NCBI GenBank assembly: GCA_003054495.1 | Contig: CP028514.1 | Location: 1,589,501-1,653,500, forward strand | Reading direction: 5' to 3' | Source: Carboxydocella thermautotrophica | GTDB lineage: Bacteria > Bacillota > GCA-003054495 > Carboxydocellales > Carboxydocellaceae | Length of the DNA stretch: 64,000 bases | Shown here: positions 27,110-34,241 of the stretch, one piece after another | How the letters are laid out: the number at the start of each line of letters is the position of its first letter | Position numbering within the stretch: position 1 is the stretch's first letter | Notes under the pieces: model-generated | Told to the model about the DNA's origin: nothing | Database searches by the model: none | The model's input: only the letters and a program-made list of their open reading frames with translations | Translations under genes and position numbers: made by a program

Positions 27110-27371
27110 ATCAAGTCGGCCCCCAGACCAGGCTTTCGCCTCCTTTCCGAATACTTGCTTTGCCCCCGCGGGGCAGGGCGACAGGGGACCTCGGCCCGGG
27201 AGTTCCACCCGGACGGGAGTACTGCACCGGTTTATGCTGACCTCCCGGTGGGAGTATAACTCCGCCTCCCGCGTCCTGTTAGGACGCCTACCGGTTTCTC
27301 CGACACCGGCTAAACGGGGTCACCGTACGGACAGGGCCAATAACTTCAGGTCAGGCCAGACGGAGTTATAC
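27110..27371 (-). ncRNA. Candidate omega-RNA (reRNA) at the right end of the TnpB element
   Basis: On the minus strand the tnpB 3' end and the 210 nt beyond can fold strongly. An 11-bp perfect long-range helix, GTATAACTCCG (27371-27361) with CGGAGTTATAC (27264-27254), encloses the tnpB stop codon. Inside it is GCGTCCT-AAC-AGGACGC (27287-27271). Beyond it are CTCCC-ACC-GGGAG, GCCCC-GCG-GGGGC and AGGC-GAAA-GCCT (a GNRA tetraloop) just before the end. The guide would begin at 27109 in the pssA leader. This is the arrangement known for TnpB omega-RNAs; function is inferred from position and structure. Confidence 0.65.
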
Positions 27372-29008
27372 GCCTCCTGCTCACTCTGGGCAAGCCCGTT
27401 ATGCACAGGAAGCCTCTCTTCCAGCCGCCTCAAGCAGGCCCTGACCCCACGGGTCATCCCTTTTCCTTCCCCAGGTCTATCAGGATTAACCTTCCGGGTC
27501 AGGTTTTGCTTGATTTGCGATACCAGTTGCCTGAGTTCTATAGTCACCCGTTCCCTGAACCCCATTGCCCGGCGTCCTGTAACCAGTGCCGCCGCGCAAT
27601 GCACCGGAACGGCGTAACGTTTCATATACTTCCAGTAACCTATGGTTGAAGTATGCCGGGGTGATACTAATTTGAAAGGCACCCCTTCTTTTACCGCTCT
27701 CCGATACATTGCCCCTACCATTTTCGCAAATGGAAAATTAGAGGCCATGCGGTTAAACTTTTTATTAGTGTCCAGTCTGTCTTTGCCAAAGTTCAGGTTT
27801 TCTAAAACAATGGGTTTGCCTGAAAAGAAAGCTATATCTACCACTACTTTGGCTAAAACGCCTATCAGGTAGCTACGCCGGAAGCTGGAAGCATGGGTTA
27901 AGTCTGGTATTCTGATATAAAGAAAGCCGTTCGGGTAAGGGATAACCTGAAACTCTCCTTCATACTTGCCCAGGTTGCCGGGATAAGGAACACTGAAGCC
28001 CTCCGGCCACGGCTCCGGTTGGCCGGAAGCGCTAACGTTACACAGGGCTACCCCATCAGGGTTTGTGTCTATAGCCAGACAACCTTTAGCAAAGTCCGGT
28101 TCCTGCACCCTGACCAGTTCAAATGTCAAATGTACCAAATAGCGTCCTTCCAGGGTGCGGATCAGTTCTACCGCATAGGGTAACTTCATGGCCAGCCATA
28201 TCTGCACCAGTTCCCGGTGTTTTTCCGGCAGCCACAACTTACCCTCAACCCTGGGGGCCTGGCTCATCCTGGGGCGACCAAGTTTATCTATGCCTGTCTG
28301 TTCAGAAAGGTGGGAGAGGGAAACCGCCAGGCGGAAGTCCTGTCCGTCATAAAATATCTTAATGTTGGGGTTGCCTCCCTTGCTCTCGTCTCCCCGGGAG
28401 TAGAGGCGATTCCTGCGGGCGTGCCGCCATTTTTCACGGGCGGCCCGGCCCTGGCAGACCTTTTCCCACAGCCTTCTACCCCCAAAGACTACCTCTGGTA
28501 TTGTACCCTTCTCCTGGTAATCCTTCAGTTCAGCCAGCCTTTTTGCCAGTGAAACCACCCGCTTGTTCCGCCCCTTGACTGCCAGGCGGAGCTTTTCAAT
28601 AACTTCTGAAGCAGCCCCCTTTTCCTCTGCCTTCGCCAGTTTCCTCATAGCCAGGCTGAGTTTCTTCCTGGCCCGGCCCAGTTTCTCTTCTGTTTCTTCA
28701 TTTTCTAACTTCAGCAGTTCTGTTTGGGAGTCCAGCAGGGCCTGTGCTTTAAGTCTGGCATCATCCGCATAGCGGGAGTTCAGCCCGAAAAGTTCTTGTC
28801 CTGATTTCTTGATTTCATGGCGGGAAGCACCTTCCAGGAGCCGGTTAAAGGCCCACCGCATACAGGCACAGAAGAGACGCATCTCCGTAGTCAGCGGGTC
28901 TTCTTCGCCCCGGCTCCACTTTGAAGACCGGTGAGTCGGGTAAATCTCCGGAAAAAACTCCCCGCACACAGTTATGCTAAATTTGTTCTTCTCGTGTTTC
29001 TTTGGCAT
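27320..29008 (-). CDS. tnpB: TnpB-family RNA-guided nuclease homologue, divergent RuvC-III
   Basis: A 562-residue protein, larger than typical TnpB (about 400). The N-terminal half is basic and helical with a coiled-coil-like stretch (residues 95-165). RuvC-I is GCLAIDTNPDGVALCNV (Asp314) and RuvC-II is IVLENLNFGKDR (Glu403). At the RuvC-III position, where TnpB has D-x-N-A-A, it reads AVPVHCAAALVTGRRAMG, so His470 replaces the aspartate. There is no CxxC zinc finger between them. This fits the TnpB-related subfamily with H-x-AAA in RuvC-III. Whether it cuts DNA is unclear. It may be an active variant with a relocated acidic residue, or a dead DNA-binding form. A GGGGAG site lies upstream of the ATG. 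Confidence 0.82.
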   Translation of the reverse strand: MPKKHEKNKFSITVCGEFFPEIYPTHRSSKWSRGEEDPLTTEMRLFCACMRWAFNRLLEGASRHEIKKSGQELFGLNSRYADDARLKAQALLDSQTELLKLENEETEEKLGRARKKLSLAMRKLAKAEEKGAASEVIEKLRLAVKGRNKRVVSLAKRLAELKDYQEKGTIPEVVFGGRRLWEKVCQGRAAREKWRHARRNRLYSRGDESKGGNPNIKIFYDGQDFRLAVSLSHLSEQTGIDKLGRPRMSQAPRVEGKLWLPEKHRELVQIWLAMKLPYAVELIRTLEGRYLVHLTFELVRVQEPDFAKGCLAIDTNPDGVALCNVSASGQPEPWPEGFSVPYPGNLGKYEGEFQVIPYPNGFLYIRIPDLTHASSFRRSYLIGVLAKVVVDIAFFSGKPIVLENLNFGKDRLDTNKKFNRMASNFPFAKMVGAMYRRAVKEGVPFKLVSPRHTSTIGYWKYMKRYAVPVHCAAALVTGRRAMGFRERVTIELRQLVSQIKQNLTRKVNPDRPGEGKGMTRGVRACLRRLEERLPVHNGLAQSEQEAYNSVWPDLKLLALSVR

Positions 29009-29113
29009 TCCTGATCAGCTCCCCGAAACCCTGCCGTACTTTGCTGCTTCTCCAATGGATAATAGTTCCATACTTTTAATGTAGCAAAACAGTTAAATAC
29101 AATCAATTATAGT

Positions 29114-29764
29114 CTAGTTTTCTGAAGCTGCTGCATACCTCCCTACCGCTGTAATGCCCCCAACTACTTTATCCCCTGGTTTTACCAGTACTTCGCAACT
29201 GGCTGGAAAATAAATCTCTGTACAGGAGCCAAACTTGATCAGACCATAAATTTCCCCTTTTGCCACCTTATCACCGGTTTTAACCCAGCTGACAATGGTA
29301 CGGGCAATTAGTCCGGAAATCTGCACTACTAGTACCCTGAAATTGTTATTTTCAATGCCGATGAAGTTCTTTTCATTGAGTTTGGCAGCTTCCGGCTTAT
29401 AAGCTGGCAGCATCTGACCCTTTTCAAAAGCAGTATACGCAATAGTACCGGCAATGGGACAGCGATTGAGATGAACATTGAAAACTGAAAGAAAGATACT
29501 GACCCTGATGGCTTTTCCGTTGAGAAAACGCTTTTCATCCACTTCTTCTACAACCATAACTCGTCCATCAGCTGGTGATAAAATCAGCTCCGGATCGGTT
29601 GGAATCTGACGTTTGGGGTTGCGAAAGAAAAAAGCAGTGAAAAGAAACAGGGTCAAAGGCACCAGAGCGGCCCAGAAGGACCAGAGAGCAACTAACACTG
29701 TGATGATCCCCAAAAAAATCAGGTAGGGAAAAGCTTCCCTGGCAATCGGATACGGTTGTCGCAT
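29114..29764 (-). CDS. psd: Phosphatidylserine decarboxylase proenzyme
   Basis: A 216-residue pyruvoyl-dependent enzyme that converts phosphatidylserine to phosphatidylethanolamine. One or two N-terminal hydrophobic segments (YLIFLGIITVLVALWSFWAA) anchor it. SPADGRVMVVEEVDE and SIFLSVFNVHLNRCP are family hallmarks, and the self-cleavage site is FGS in LIKFGSCTEIYFP, where the serine becomes the pyruvoyl group. It is the short (PSD-A) form common in Clostridia and archaea. It starts just after dinG, and pssA should follow directly; the TnpB element now lies 8-12 nt past its stop codon. Confidence 0.92.
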   Translation of the reverse strand: MRQPYPIAREAFPYLIFLGIITVLVALWSFWAALVPLTLFLFTAFFFRNPKRQIPTDPELILSPADGRVMVVEEVDEKRFLNGKAIRVSIFLSVFNVHLNRCPIAGTIAYTAFEKGQMLPAYKPEAAKLNEKNFIGIENNNFRVLVVQISGLIARTIVSWVKTGDKVAKGEIYGLIKFGSCTEIYFPASCEVLVKPGDKVVGGITAVGRYAAASEN

Positions 29765-29789
29765 GTAACATATTACCCCCTGTTTGATT

Positions 29790-32477
29790 TTATGTTAAAT
29801 ATTGTAGCATTTTTCTTGCTTCCAGCCAAGTTTTTGCCTTTAAACCGATTTCCCGGGGATGGGCCCATTCAACATTTACCTCTGGCAAGCTGTTGAGAAA
29901 TTCCCGGCCATAGCTTTTGTTTTTTAATCTGGGATCCAGAATTACTACCAGGCCCCAGTCCTCTGCCGTTCTAATGAGACGGCCAAACCCCTGTTTAAAC
30001 TGAATGATAGCTCTGGGCAAAGATACTCTGGTAAAAGGATTTTTTCCGGCCTGGCGGCATAATTCCATTTTAGCCTGCACCGGAGGATAGGTGGGCACAG
30101 CAAAGGGCAGTTTCATAATTACCACCATTCGCAACAGGTCACCGGGGAGATCTACGCCCTCCCAGAAACTCTGGGTGCCAAAGAGAACTGCACCATCAAT
30201 ACTCTTAAACTCCTGAATCAAACGGCCTCGGCTGCCATCCCGGCCATGTAACAGCAATTTTCGCCCCATCTGTAACATAGGCTCTGCGATCAGATCAGCC
30301 ACTGTATTCAAATGTTTATAAGAAGTGAAAAGGGCCAGTACTCTTTCCTCGGAATGGGATAACAACTGCAGTAACATGGCGGCCTGATATTCAGCCAGCC
30401 TGTCTTCTTCCCGCCCGGGATCAGGTCCTTCTGCTACACCCAGGAGCAGGGCCTGATTTCTATAATCAAAGGGACTGGATAAAACAATTTCCTTGTAATC
30501 AGAGGCTCTTAACCCGATGCTTTCGGCATAGTAGTGATTCTTTCCTGCTATGGAAAGGGTAGCGGAACAAAAAATCACTGATTTTTTTCGGCTCCAAAGC
30601 TGCTCCTGCAATATCGGCCCTACTTCCACAGGGACAGCACAGATATTGCCATCTTCAATCCAGTAAACCCAGTGGGAAAAAGGTTGTTGTAACCAAATTT
30701 CCAGAGTTTCAACCAGTTCCTGCCCCTGATTGACTCTTCCTCCCAATTCAGAAAGCAAACTCTCAGCGATAAGCCCCTCTTGATTCCAGGCCCTTGCCTG
30801 AGAGACCAGCTTGTTCAAGCTATCCACTAACATTTTCAGCTTCAATAAATAATTGTCTCCTACCACTTCCGGTAATCTTTCCCCGCTGGCAATGAATTCC
30901 CAAAACTCCTTTTCCCGGCTCTCCACTTCCTGGCTAAGGCTTTTTACTGGCAGGAGCTCCTCTTTAATTTCCCTTAATGGTAAGCTCTCCAGTACACCCA
31001 GAGGCCCCTGTCCACCAAAAGGCCGTCGCCAGAGGCCAGTCCGCCATCTCCTAAAGTCGATTTCACCCAGGCGAAGTCCTAGATGGCGCTGGGCTACTTC
31101 TTCCAGATTGTGGGCTTCATCAATGATTAAATAATCATATCCAGGCAAAACTTTGTCTTCCAGTTTCAAATCAGTACAGAGGAGTGAATGGTTTGTAACC
31201 AGCAGCTGGGCCTTCTGGGCTGCCAGCCGGTTGGTTTGCACCCAGCAGCATTTCTGCCAGGGACAGGCATTGCCCAGACAAATATCCCTTTCCGCCTTGA
31301 GTAAATCCCATTTGCTGCGGTCAGGACCATGTAACCTGAGTTCAGCCTCATCGCCGGTTTTAGTGATATGCAGCCACCAGGCCAGGCGGCCAGCCAAAGT
31401 CCAGGTTTCCTGATCCCAGCTCTCACTGCCATCTACCAGTTCCCACCAGCGTCGCCAGCATAAATAATTACTCCGGCCTTTAAGAGGCAATATTTTTAGT
31501 CCAGGAAAAATTTGTTGTAGAACTGGCCCATCCTTTTCCAGCAGCTGTTCCTGCAAAGCCAGGGTATTGGTACTGATCACTACTCTGGCTCCTTCTCTAA
31601 TTGCTATCTTTGCCGCAGGTAATAGATAGGCCAGGGACTTGCCAGTACCGGTTCCTGCCTCTGCCACCAAATGTCGTTCATTGGCTAATGCCGCAAAAAT
31701 AGCTTCAGCCAGTTCAATTTGCTGGGCTCTACTCTCCCACTGATTAAACACCCTGGCCAGGGGCCCACCTGTTGCAAAAATCTCTGCTATCGTCAACCCG
31801 GAATCGGTAACTGCGCTGTCAGCATACTGTAACCGCTGGCCCGCAGTTAACCATTCCATGGTGGGTGGCAGCTGAGCAAATCCGGCTTTTAGAGCTGCTT
31901 CAGCTGTCTCTCTGATCAGTTTGCCCAGGGACCAGGCTGGATTGGCCCATTTGGCTACCATGGTAAGCCAGGGTAGTGGTCGCTGTTCCACTTCCGCTTG
32001 CATTAAGAGAAAGAGTTGCCCGGCCAATTCCGCATCCCAGCGGGCCCGGTGCCTTTCTCCGGGTTTTAGCCCCAGAAAGCTGGCCACAGCAGCCAGGGAA
32101 TAAGAAGACAAACCGGGATACAACAGGCGGGCCAATTGACAGGTATCAAAAAAATGGCCCGCATAAATACCGCGGGCACGCAGGAAGCCCAGATCAAACT
32201 CTACATTATGGCCAACCACAGGCAATTCCCCAATTTTATCCCGTACCAGATCCGCTATTTCCTCCCAGCACGGTGCCCGCTGCAAATCCTGCGAAGAAAT
32301 ACCGGTTAACCGGGTAATTTCCCTGGGAACAGGATGTTTAGCACAAACCAGAGTCTCCCAGCTCTCCACCAGTTCTCCTTCTTCAAACCGACAGATGCTG
32401 ATCTCAATGATCTCATCAATCGCCGGTGAAACTCCTGTTGTTTCAATATCAATAGCAACAAAATTCTTAATCCCCAA
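29790..32477 (-). CDS. dinG: DinG-family helicase with N-terminal 3'-5' exonuclease domain
   Basis: An 895-residue fusion typical of Firmicutes DinG. Residues 1-165 form a DnaQ-like exonuclease (AIDIETTGVSPAIDEIIEIS; VVGHNVEFDLGFLRARG; HRARWDAELAGQLF), with the DEDD acids visible. The XPD-like superfamily 2 helicase follows, with Walker A EAGTGTGKSLAYLLPA, the DEAH box LIIDEAHNLEE and a late motif, QGFGRLIRT. A CLGNACPWQKCCWV cluster with an upstream Cys resembles the XPD Fe-S site. The expected role is unwinding or degrading structured DNA in repair. A DUF3343 gene precedes it by 3 nt. Confidence 0.92.
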   Translation of the reverse strand: MGIKNFVAIDIETTGVSPAIDEIIEISICRFEEGELVESWETLVCAKHPVPREITRLTGISSQDLQRAPCWEEIADLVRDKIGELPVVGHNVEFDLGFLRARGIYAGHFFDTCQLARLLYPGLSSYSLAAVASFLGLKPGERHRARWDAELAGQLFLLMQAEVEQRPLPWLTMVAKWANPAWSLGKLIRETAEAALKAGFAQLPPTMEWLTAGQRLQYADSAVTDSGLTIAEIFATGGPLARVFNQWESRAQQIELAEAIFAALANERHLVAEAGTGTGKSLAYLLPAAKIAIREGARVVISTNTLALQEQLLEKDGPVLQQIFPGLKILPLKGRSNYLCWRRWWELVDGSESWDQETWTLAGRLAWWLHITKTGDEAELRLHGPDRSKWDLLKAERDICLGNACPWQKCCWVQTNRLAAQKAQLLVTNHSLLCTDLKLEDKVLPGYDYLIIDEAHNLEEVAQRHLGLRLGEIDFRRWRTGLWRRPFGGQGPLGVLESLPLREIKEELLPVKSLSQEVESREKEFWEFIASGERLPEVVGDNYLLKLKMLVDSLNKLVSQARAWNQEGLIAESLLSELGGRVNQGQELVETLEIWLQQPFSHWVYWIEDGNICAVPVEVGPILQEQLWSRKKSVIFCSATLSIAGKNHYYAESIGLRASDYKEIVLSSPFDYRNQALLLGVAEGPDPGREEDRLAEYQAAMLLQLLSHSEERVLALFTSYKHLNTVADLIAEPMLQMGRKLLLHGRDGSRGRLIQEFKSIDGAVLFGTQSFWEGVDLPGDLLRMVVIMKLPFAVPTYPPVQAKMELCRQAGKNPFTRVSLPRAIIQFKQGFGRLIRTAEDWGLVVILDPRLKNKSYGREFLNSLPEVNVEWAHPREIGLKAKTWLEARKMLQYLT

Positions 32478-32480
32478 AGC

Positions 32481-32762
32481 TTAAGTCCCCTTCCATTTCA
32501 AAACGGGTAATTGGCCTTCGGTACAAATATAGCAAGCCTCCGGTTCTATACCCTCAGCCCGTAAAACCGCTGTAACTGTGGCTTCATCCTCTAACCGGCA
32601 TTTCAACGACAACCCGCAAGAAGCTGTGATAATACGGGGAGTGGGGATGATTAGTGCTGGTAAAGCTCGGGTATCAACAATATGCTCTGCGGCCAATGCC
32701 TGCTGGGCTGAGGAAAAAACCAAACAGCAAAAATTCTTTAGCTTTATTAACTCACGTATCAT
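32481..32762 (-). CDS. DUF3343 family protein (putative Se/S-carrier-like)
   Basis: A 93-residue protein of the DUF3343 type: CCLVFSSAQQALAAEHIV, PALIIPTPRIITASCGLSLK, and an even spread of cysteines (including CYIC near the end). The family has been described in domain collections as Se/S-carrier-like; no activity is proven. Its presence in a genome with two predicted selenoproteins is suggestive only. It stops 3 nt before dinG, so the two are cotranscribed. The start ATG at 32762 has a GAGGGATT site. Confidence 0.72.
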   Translation of the reverse strand: MIRELIKLKNFCCLVFSSAQQALAAEHIVDTRALPALIIPTPRIITASCGLSLKCRLEDEATVTAVLRAEGIEPEACYICTEGQLPVLKWKGT

Positions 32763-32820
32763 AAATAATCCCTCATTTCTGCCGTTCAGCCAGCAAAAAC
32801 GGCAACTCCCCCCAAATTAC

Positions 32821-32848
32821 TGGTCAGGAAGTAAAAAATAGCTATAAT
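32821..32848 (+). promoter_or_regulatory. Possible promoter of plus-strand small RNA
   Basis: TGGTCA (32821-32826, 4 of 6 matches to TTGACA), a 16-nt spacer, and a perfect TATAAT at 32843-32848. It faces away from both neighbouring minus-strand genes. Confidence 0.5.
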
Positions 32849-32854
32849 ATGAAT

Positions 32855-32933
32855 CAGGATAAGTCCTGTTATCACCTCATCTCCTCTCCCCTTTTCTCCG
32901 AACTGTATCCAGAGTGGGTACAGTTCTTTTTTG
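32855..32933 (+). ncRNA. Candidate small RNA with CU-rich anti-SD-like segment
   Basis: A plus-strand transcript of about 80 nt, between an upstream TATAAT box and a terminator, in the only gap (32763-32948) between DUF3343 and pfkA. It would open with hairpin CAGGA-TAAG-TCCTG, continue with an unpaired pyrimidine tract (CACCTCATCTCCTCTCCCC and onward), and close with the terminator hairpin. The CCUC/UCCC repeats are complementary to Shine-Dalgarno sequences, the pattern seen in C-rich regulatory sRNAs of Firmicutes. No reading frame of note lies in it. This is inference from layout only. Confidence 0.5.
32900..32933 (+). terminator. Rho-independent terminator (plus strand) of the candidate sRNA
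   Basis: Stem GAACTGTA/TACAGTTC with an inner CC/GG pair possible, followed by TTTTTTGTT on the plus strand. The minus strand has no T run after the hairpin, so it serves plus-strand transcription although no plus-strand gene lies upstream. Confidence 0.8.
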
Positions 32934-32948
32934 TTATATATTTATATA

Positions 32949-34031
32949 TTATTCATCACCGAAAGAAATGCCAATGGCTTTAGCCGCCTGAACCAGGTCA
33001 TGTTCAGGATTGACCCGCTTTAATACCCCGGTAGCTTCAGCCAGGGAAACAGTTACTATATCGGGAGTGCGCAAGGCTACCATTACCCCGTTCTCCCCTT
33101 CCAGCAGGGCTTCTACGGCTGCTGCCCCATAACGGGTACCAAGAATGCGGTCAAATGGAGTAGGACTGCCACCGCGCTGTAAATGGCCAAGCACTGTCAC
33201 TCTGGTCTCCAGATTAATCCTGCGCTCCAGCTCATCGGCCAGCCGCTGGCCGATCCCTCCCAGGCGAATAGGATCACCGCTATCCTCAATTACTTTCTGC
33301 ACTACCAGGTTTTCACCCAGTTTGGCTCCTTCTGCTACAACTATAATACTGAATTTCTTGCCCTGCTGGCAGCGTTCCTCGATTTTCTTAACCACATTTT
33401 CAATCTGGAACTCTATTTCTGGAATCAAAATTACATCAGCACCACCAGCTACCCCTGACTCCAGAGCGATCCAACCGGCATAACGGCCCATAACCTCCAG
33501 AATCATTACCCGGTGATGGGATTCAGCAGTAGTGTGGAGCTTGTCCAGCGCCTCGGTGGCCGTATGTAAAGCAGTATCAAAGCCGAAAGTAATGTCAGTA
33601 GCAGATAAATCATTATCTATAGTTTTCGGAACACCTACTACCCTTAAGCCTTTATTATGTAACTCCCTGGCAATAGACAAACTGCCGTCCCCACCAATAA
33701 CCACCAGAGCATCAATTCCCGCTACCGCCAGATTGTCCAGGATAGTTTGGGACATATCCACATACTTTTTTTCGCCATTTACCAGCACAGGGTATTTAAA
33801 GGGGTTGTCCCGGTTGGTAGTGCCCAGTATCGTTCCCCCTTTGGGAAGAATACCGGACACAGCCGCCAGATTCAAAGGGCGAAACTGTTGTCTGATTAAC
33901 CCCCCAAAACCATCCTCGATACCAACCACTTCCAGACCAGCCCGCAGAGCCGATTTGGTAACTGCCCTGATCACCGCATTTAAACCCGGGCAATCACCCC
34001 CACCTGTTAATACTCCGATTCGCTTTAACAT
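32949..34031 (-). CDS. pfkA: 6-phosphofructokinase (group III-like)
   Basis: A 360-residue phosphofructokinase, longer than the 320-residue Bacillus form. It begins KRIGVLTGGGDCPGLNAVIR and has VVIGGDGSLSIAREL, PKTIDNDLSATDITFGFDTA and MGRYAGWIALESG. The Gly in GGDG is the ATP-type residue, while the Lys in PKTIDND is the residue of PPi- and actinomycete-type enzymes. This combination suggests an ATP-dependent member of the mixed-substrate group III. The ATG at 34031 has AAGGAGGG; the frame open to 34127 overlaps the small IDEAL-domain gene. Regulation is not visible. Confidence 0.9.
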   Translation of the reverse strand: MLKRIGVLTGGGDCPGLNAVIRAVTKSALRAGLEVVGIEDGFGGLIRQQFRPLNLAAVSGILPKGGTILGTTNRDNPFKYPVLVNGEKKYVDMSQTILDNLAVAGIDALVVIGGDGSLSIARELHNKGLRVVGVPKTIDNDLSATDITFGFDTALHTATEALDKLHTTAESHHRVMILEVMGRYAGWIALESGVAGGADVILIPEIEFQIENVVKKIEERCQQGKKFSIIVVAEGAKLGENLVVQKVIEDSGDPIRLGGIGQRLADELERRINLETRVTVLGHLQRGGSPTPFDRILGTRYGAAAVEALLEGENGVMVALRTPDIVTVSLAEATGVLKRVNPEHDLVQAAKAIGISFGDE

Positions 34032-34044
34032 AACCAGCCCTCCT

Positions 34045-34194
34045 TCAACCTGTTCCATTAATAATAGACAATAATTCGCCACATAATTCTTCAAACCTTC
34101 TTTTGTCCTGACGATCCAGGGCATCATCTATATAAATCCATAAAACTTCCAGATAAATTTCCGTAGCCAGGTCACGCAAAAGGAATTGGGGCAC
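34045..34194 (-). CDS. IDEAL-domain mini-protein
   Basis: A 49-residue frame from a GTG at 34194 with AAAGGGAGGTG 6-7 nt upstream. The product is acidic and helical: MPQFLLRDLATEIYLEVLWI followed by YIDDALDRQDKRRFEELCGE. The I-D-x-A-L-D-x-x-D-x-x-x-F-x-x-L pattern is that of the IDEAL domain found in small Bacillus proteins and ComK/competence-related proteins, of unclear function. It ends 13 nt before pfkA, whose ribosome site follows at once, so the two should be cotranscribed. The gene is short, but codon pattern, ribosome site and domain pattern agree. Confidence 0.72.
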   Translation of the reverse strand: MPQFLLRDLATEIYLEVLWIYIDDALDRQDKRRFEELCGELLSIINGTG

Positions 34195-34241
34195 GGTCAG
34201 CACCTCCCTTTCGGGTTCTAATATATTCTATGCTGCCGTGC

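Larger units (their letters stand above)
27110..29101 (-). mobile_element. IS200/IS605-type element with lone TnpB (no TnpA)
   Basis: A GC-rich block of 1992 bp with one gene, inserted between psd and pssA. On the minus strand the left boundary follows TTGAT (29106-29102), the target/TAM pentamer used by ISDra2-type elements. The right boundary ends in another TTGAT (27114-27110), matching the right cleavage site that such elements carry inside their end. Deleting 27110-29101 would bring psd and pssA to a 53-bp spacing, normal for an operon. No Y1 transposase (TnpA) is present, so the element would need one in trans. Boundaries come from these motifs and the GC change, not from an empty-site comparison. 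Confidence 0.72.

Noticed and set aside
29009-29101. Hairpin at the left end of the TnpB element as a TnpA recognition site
   Set aside because: No stable imperfect palindrome of the expected size was found by eye. The left boundary is supported only by TTGAT and the base-composition change.
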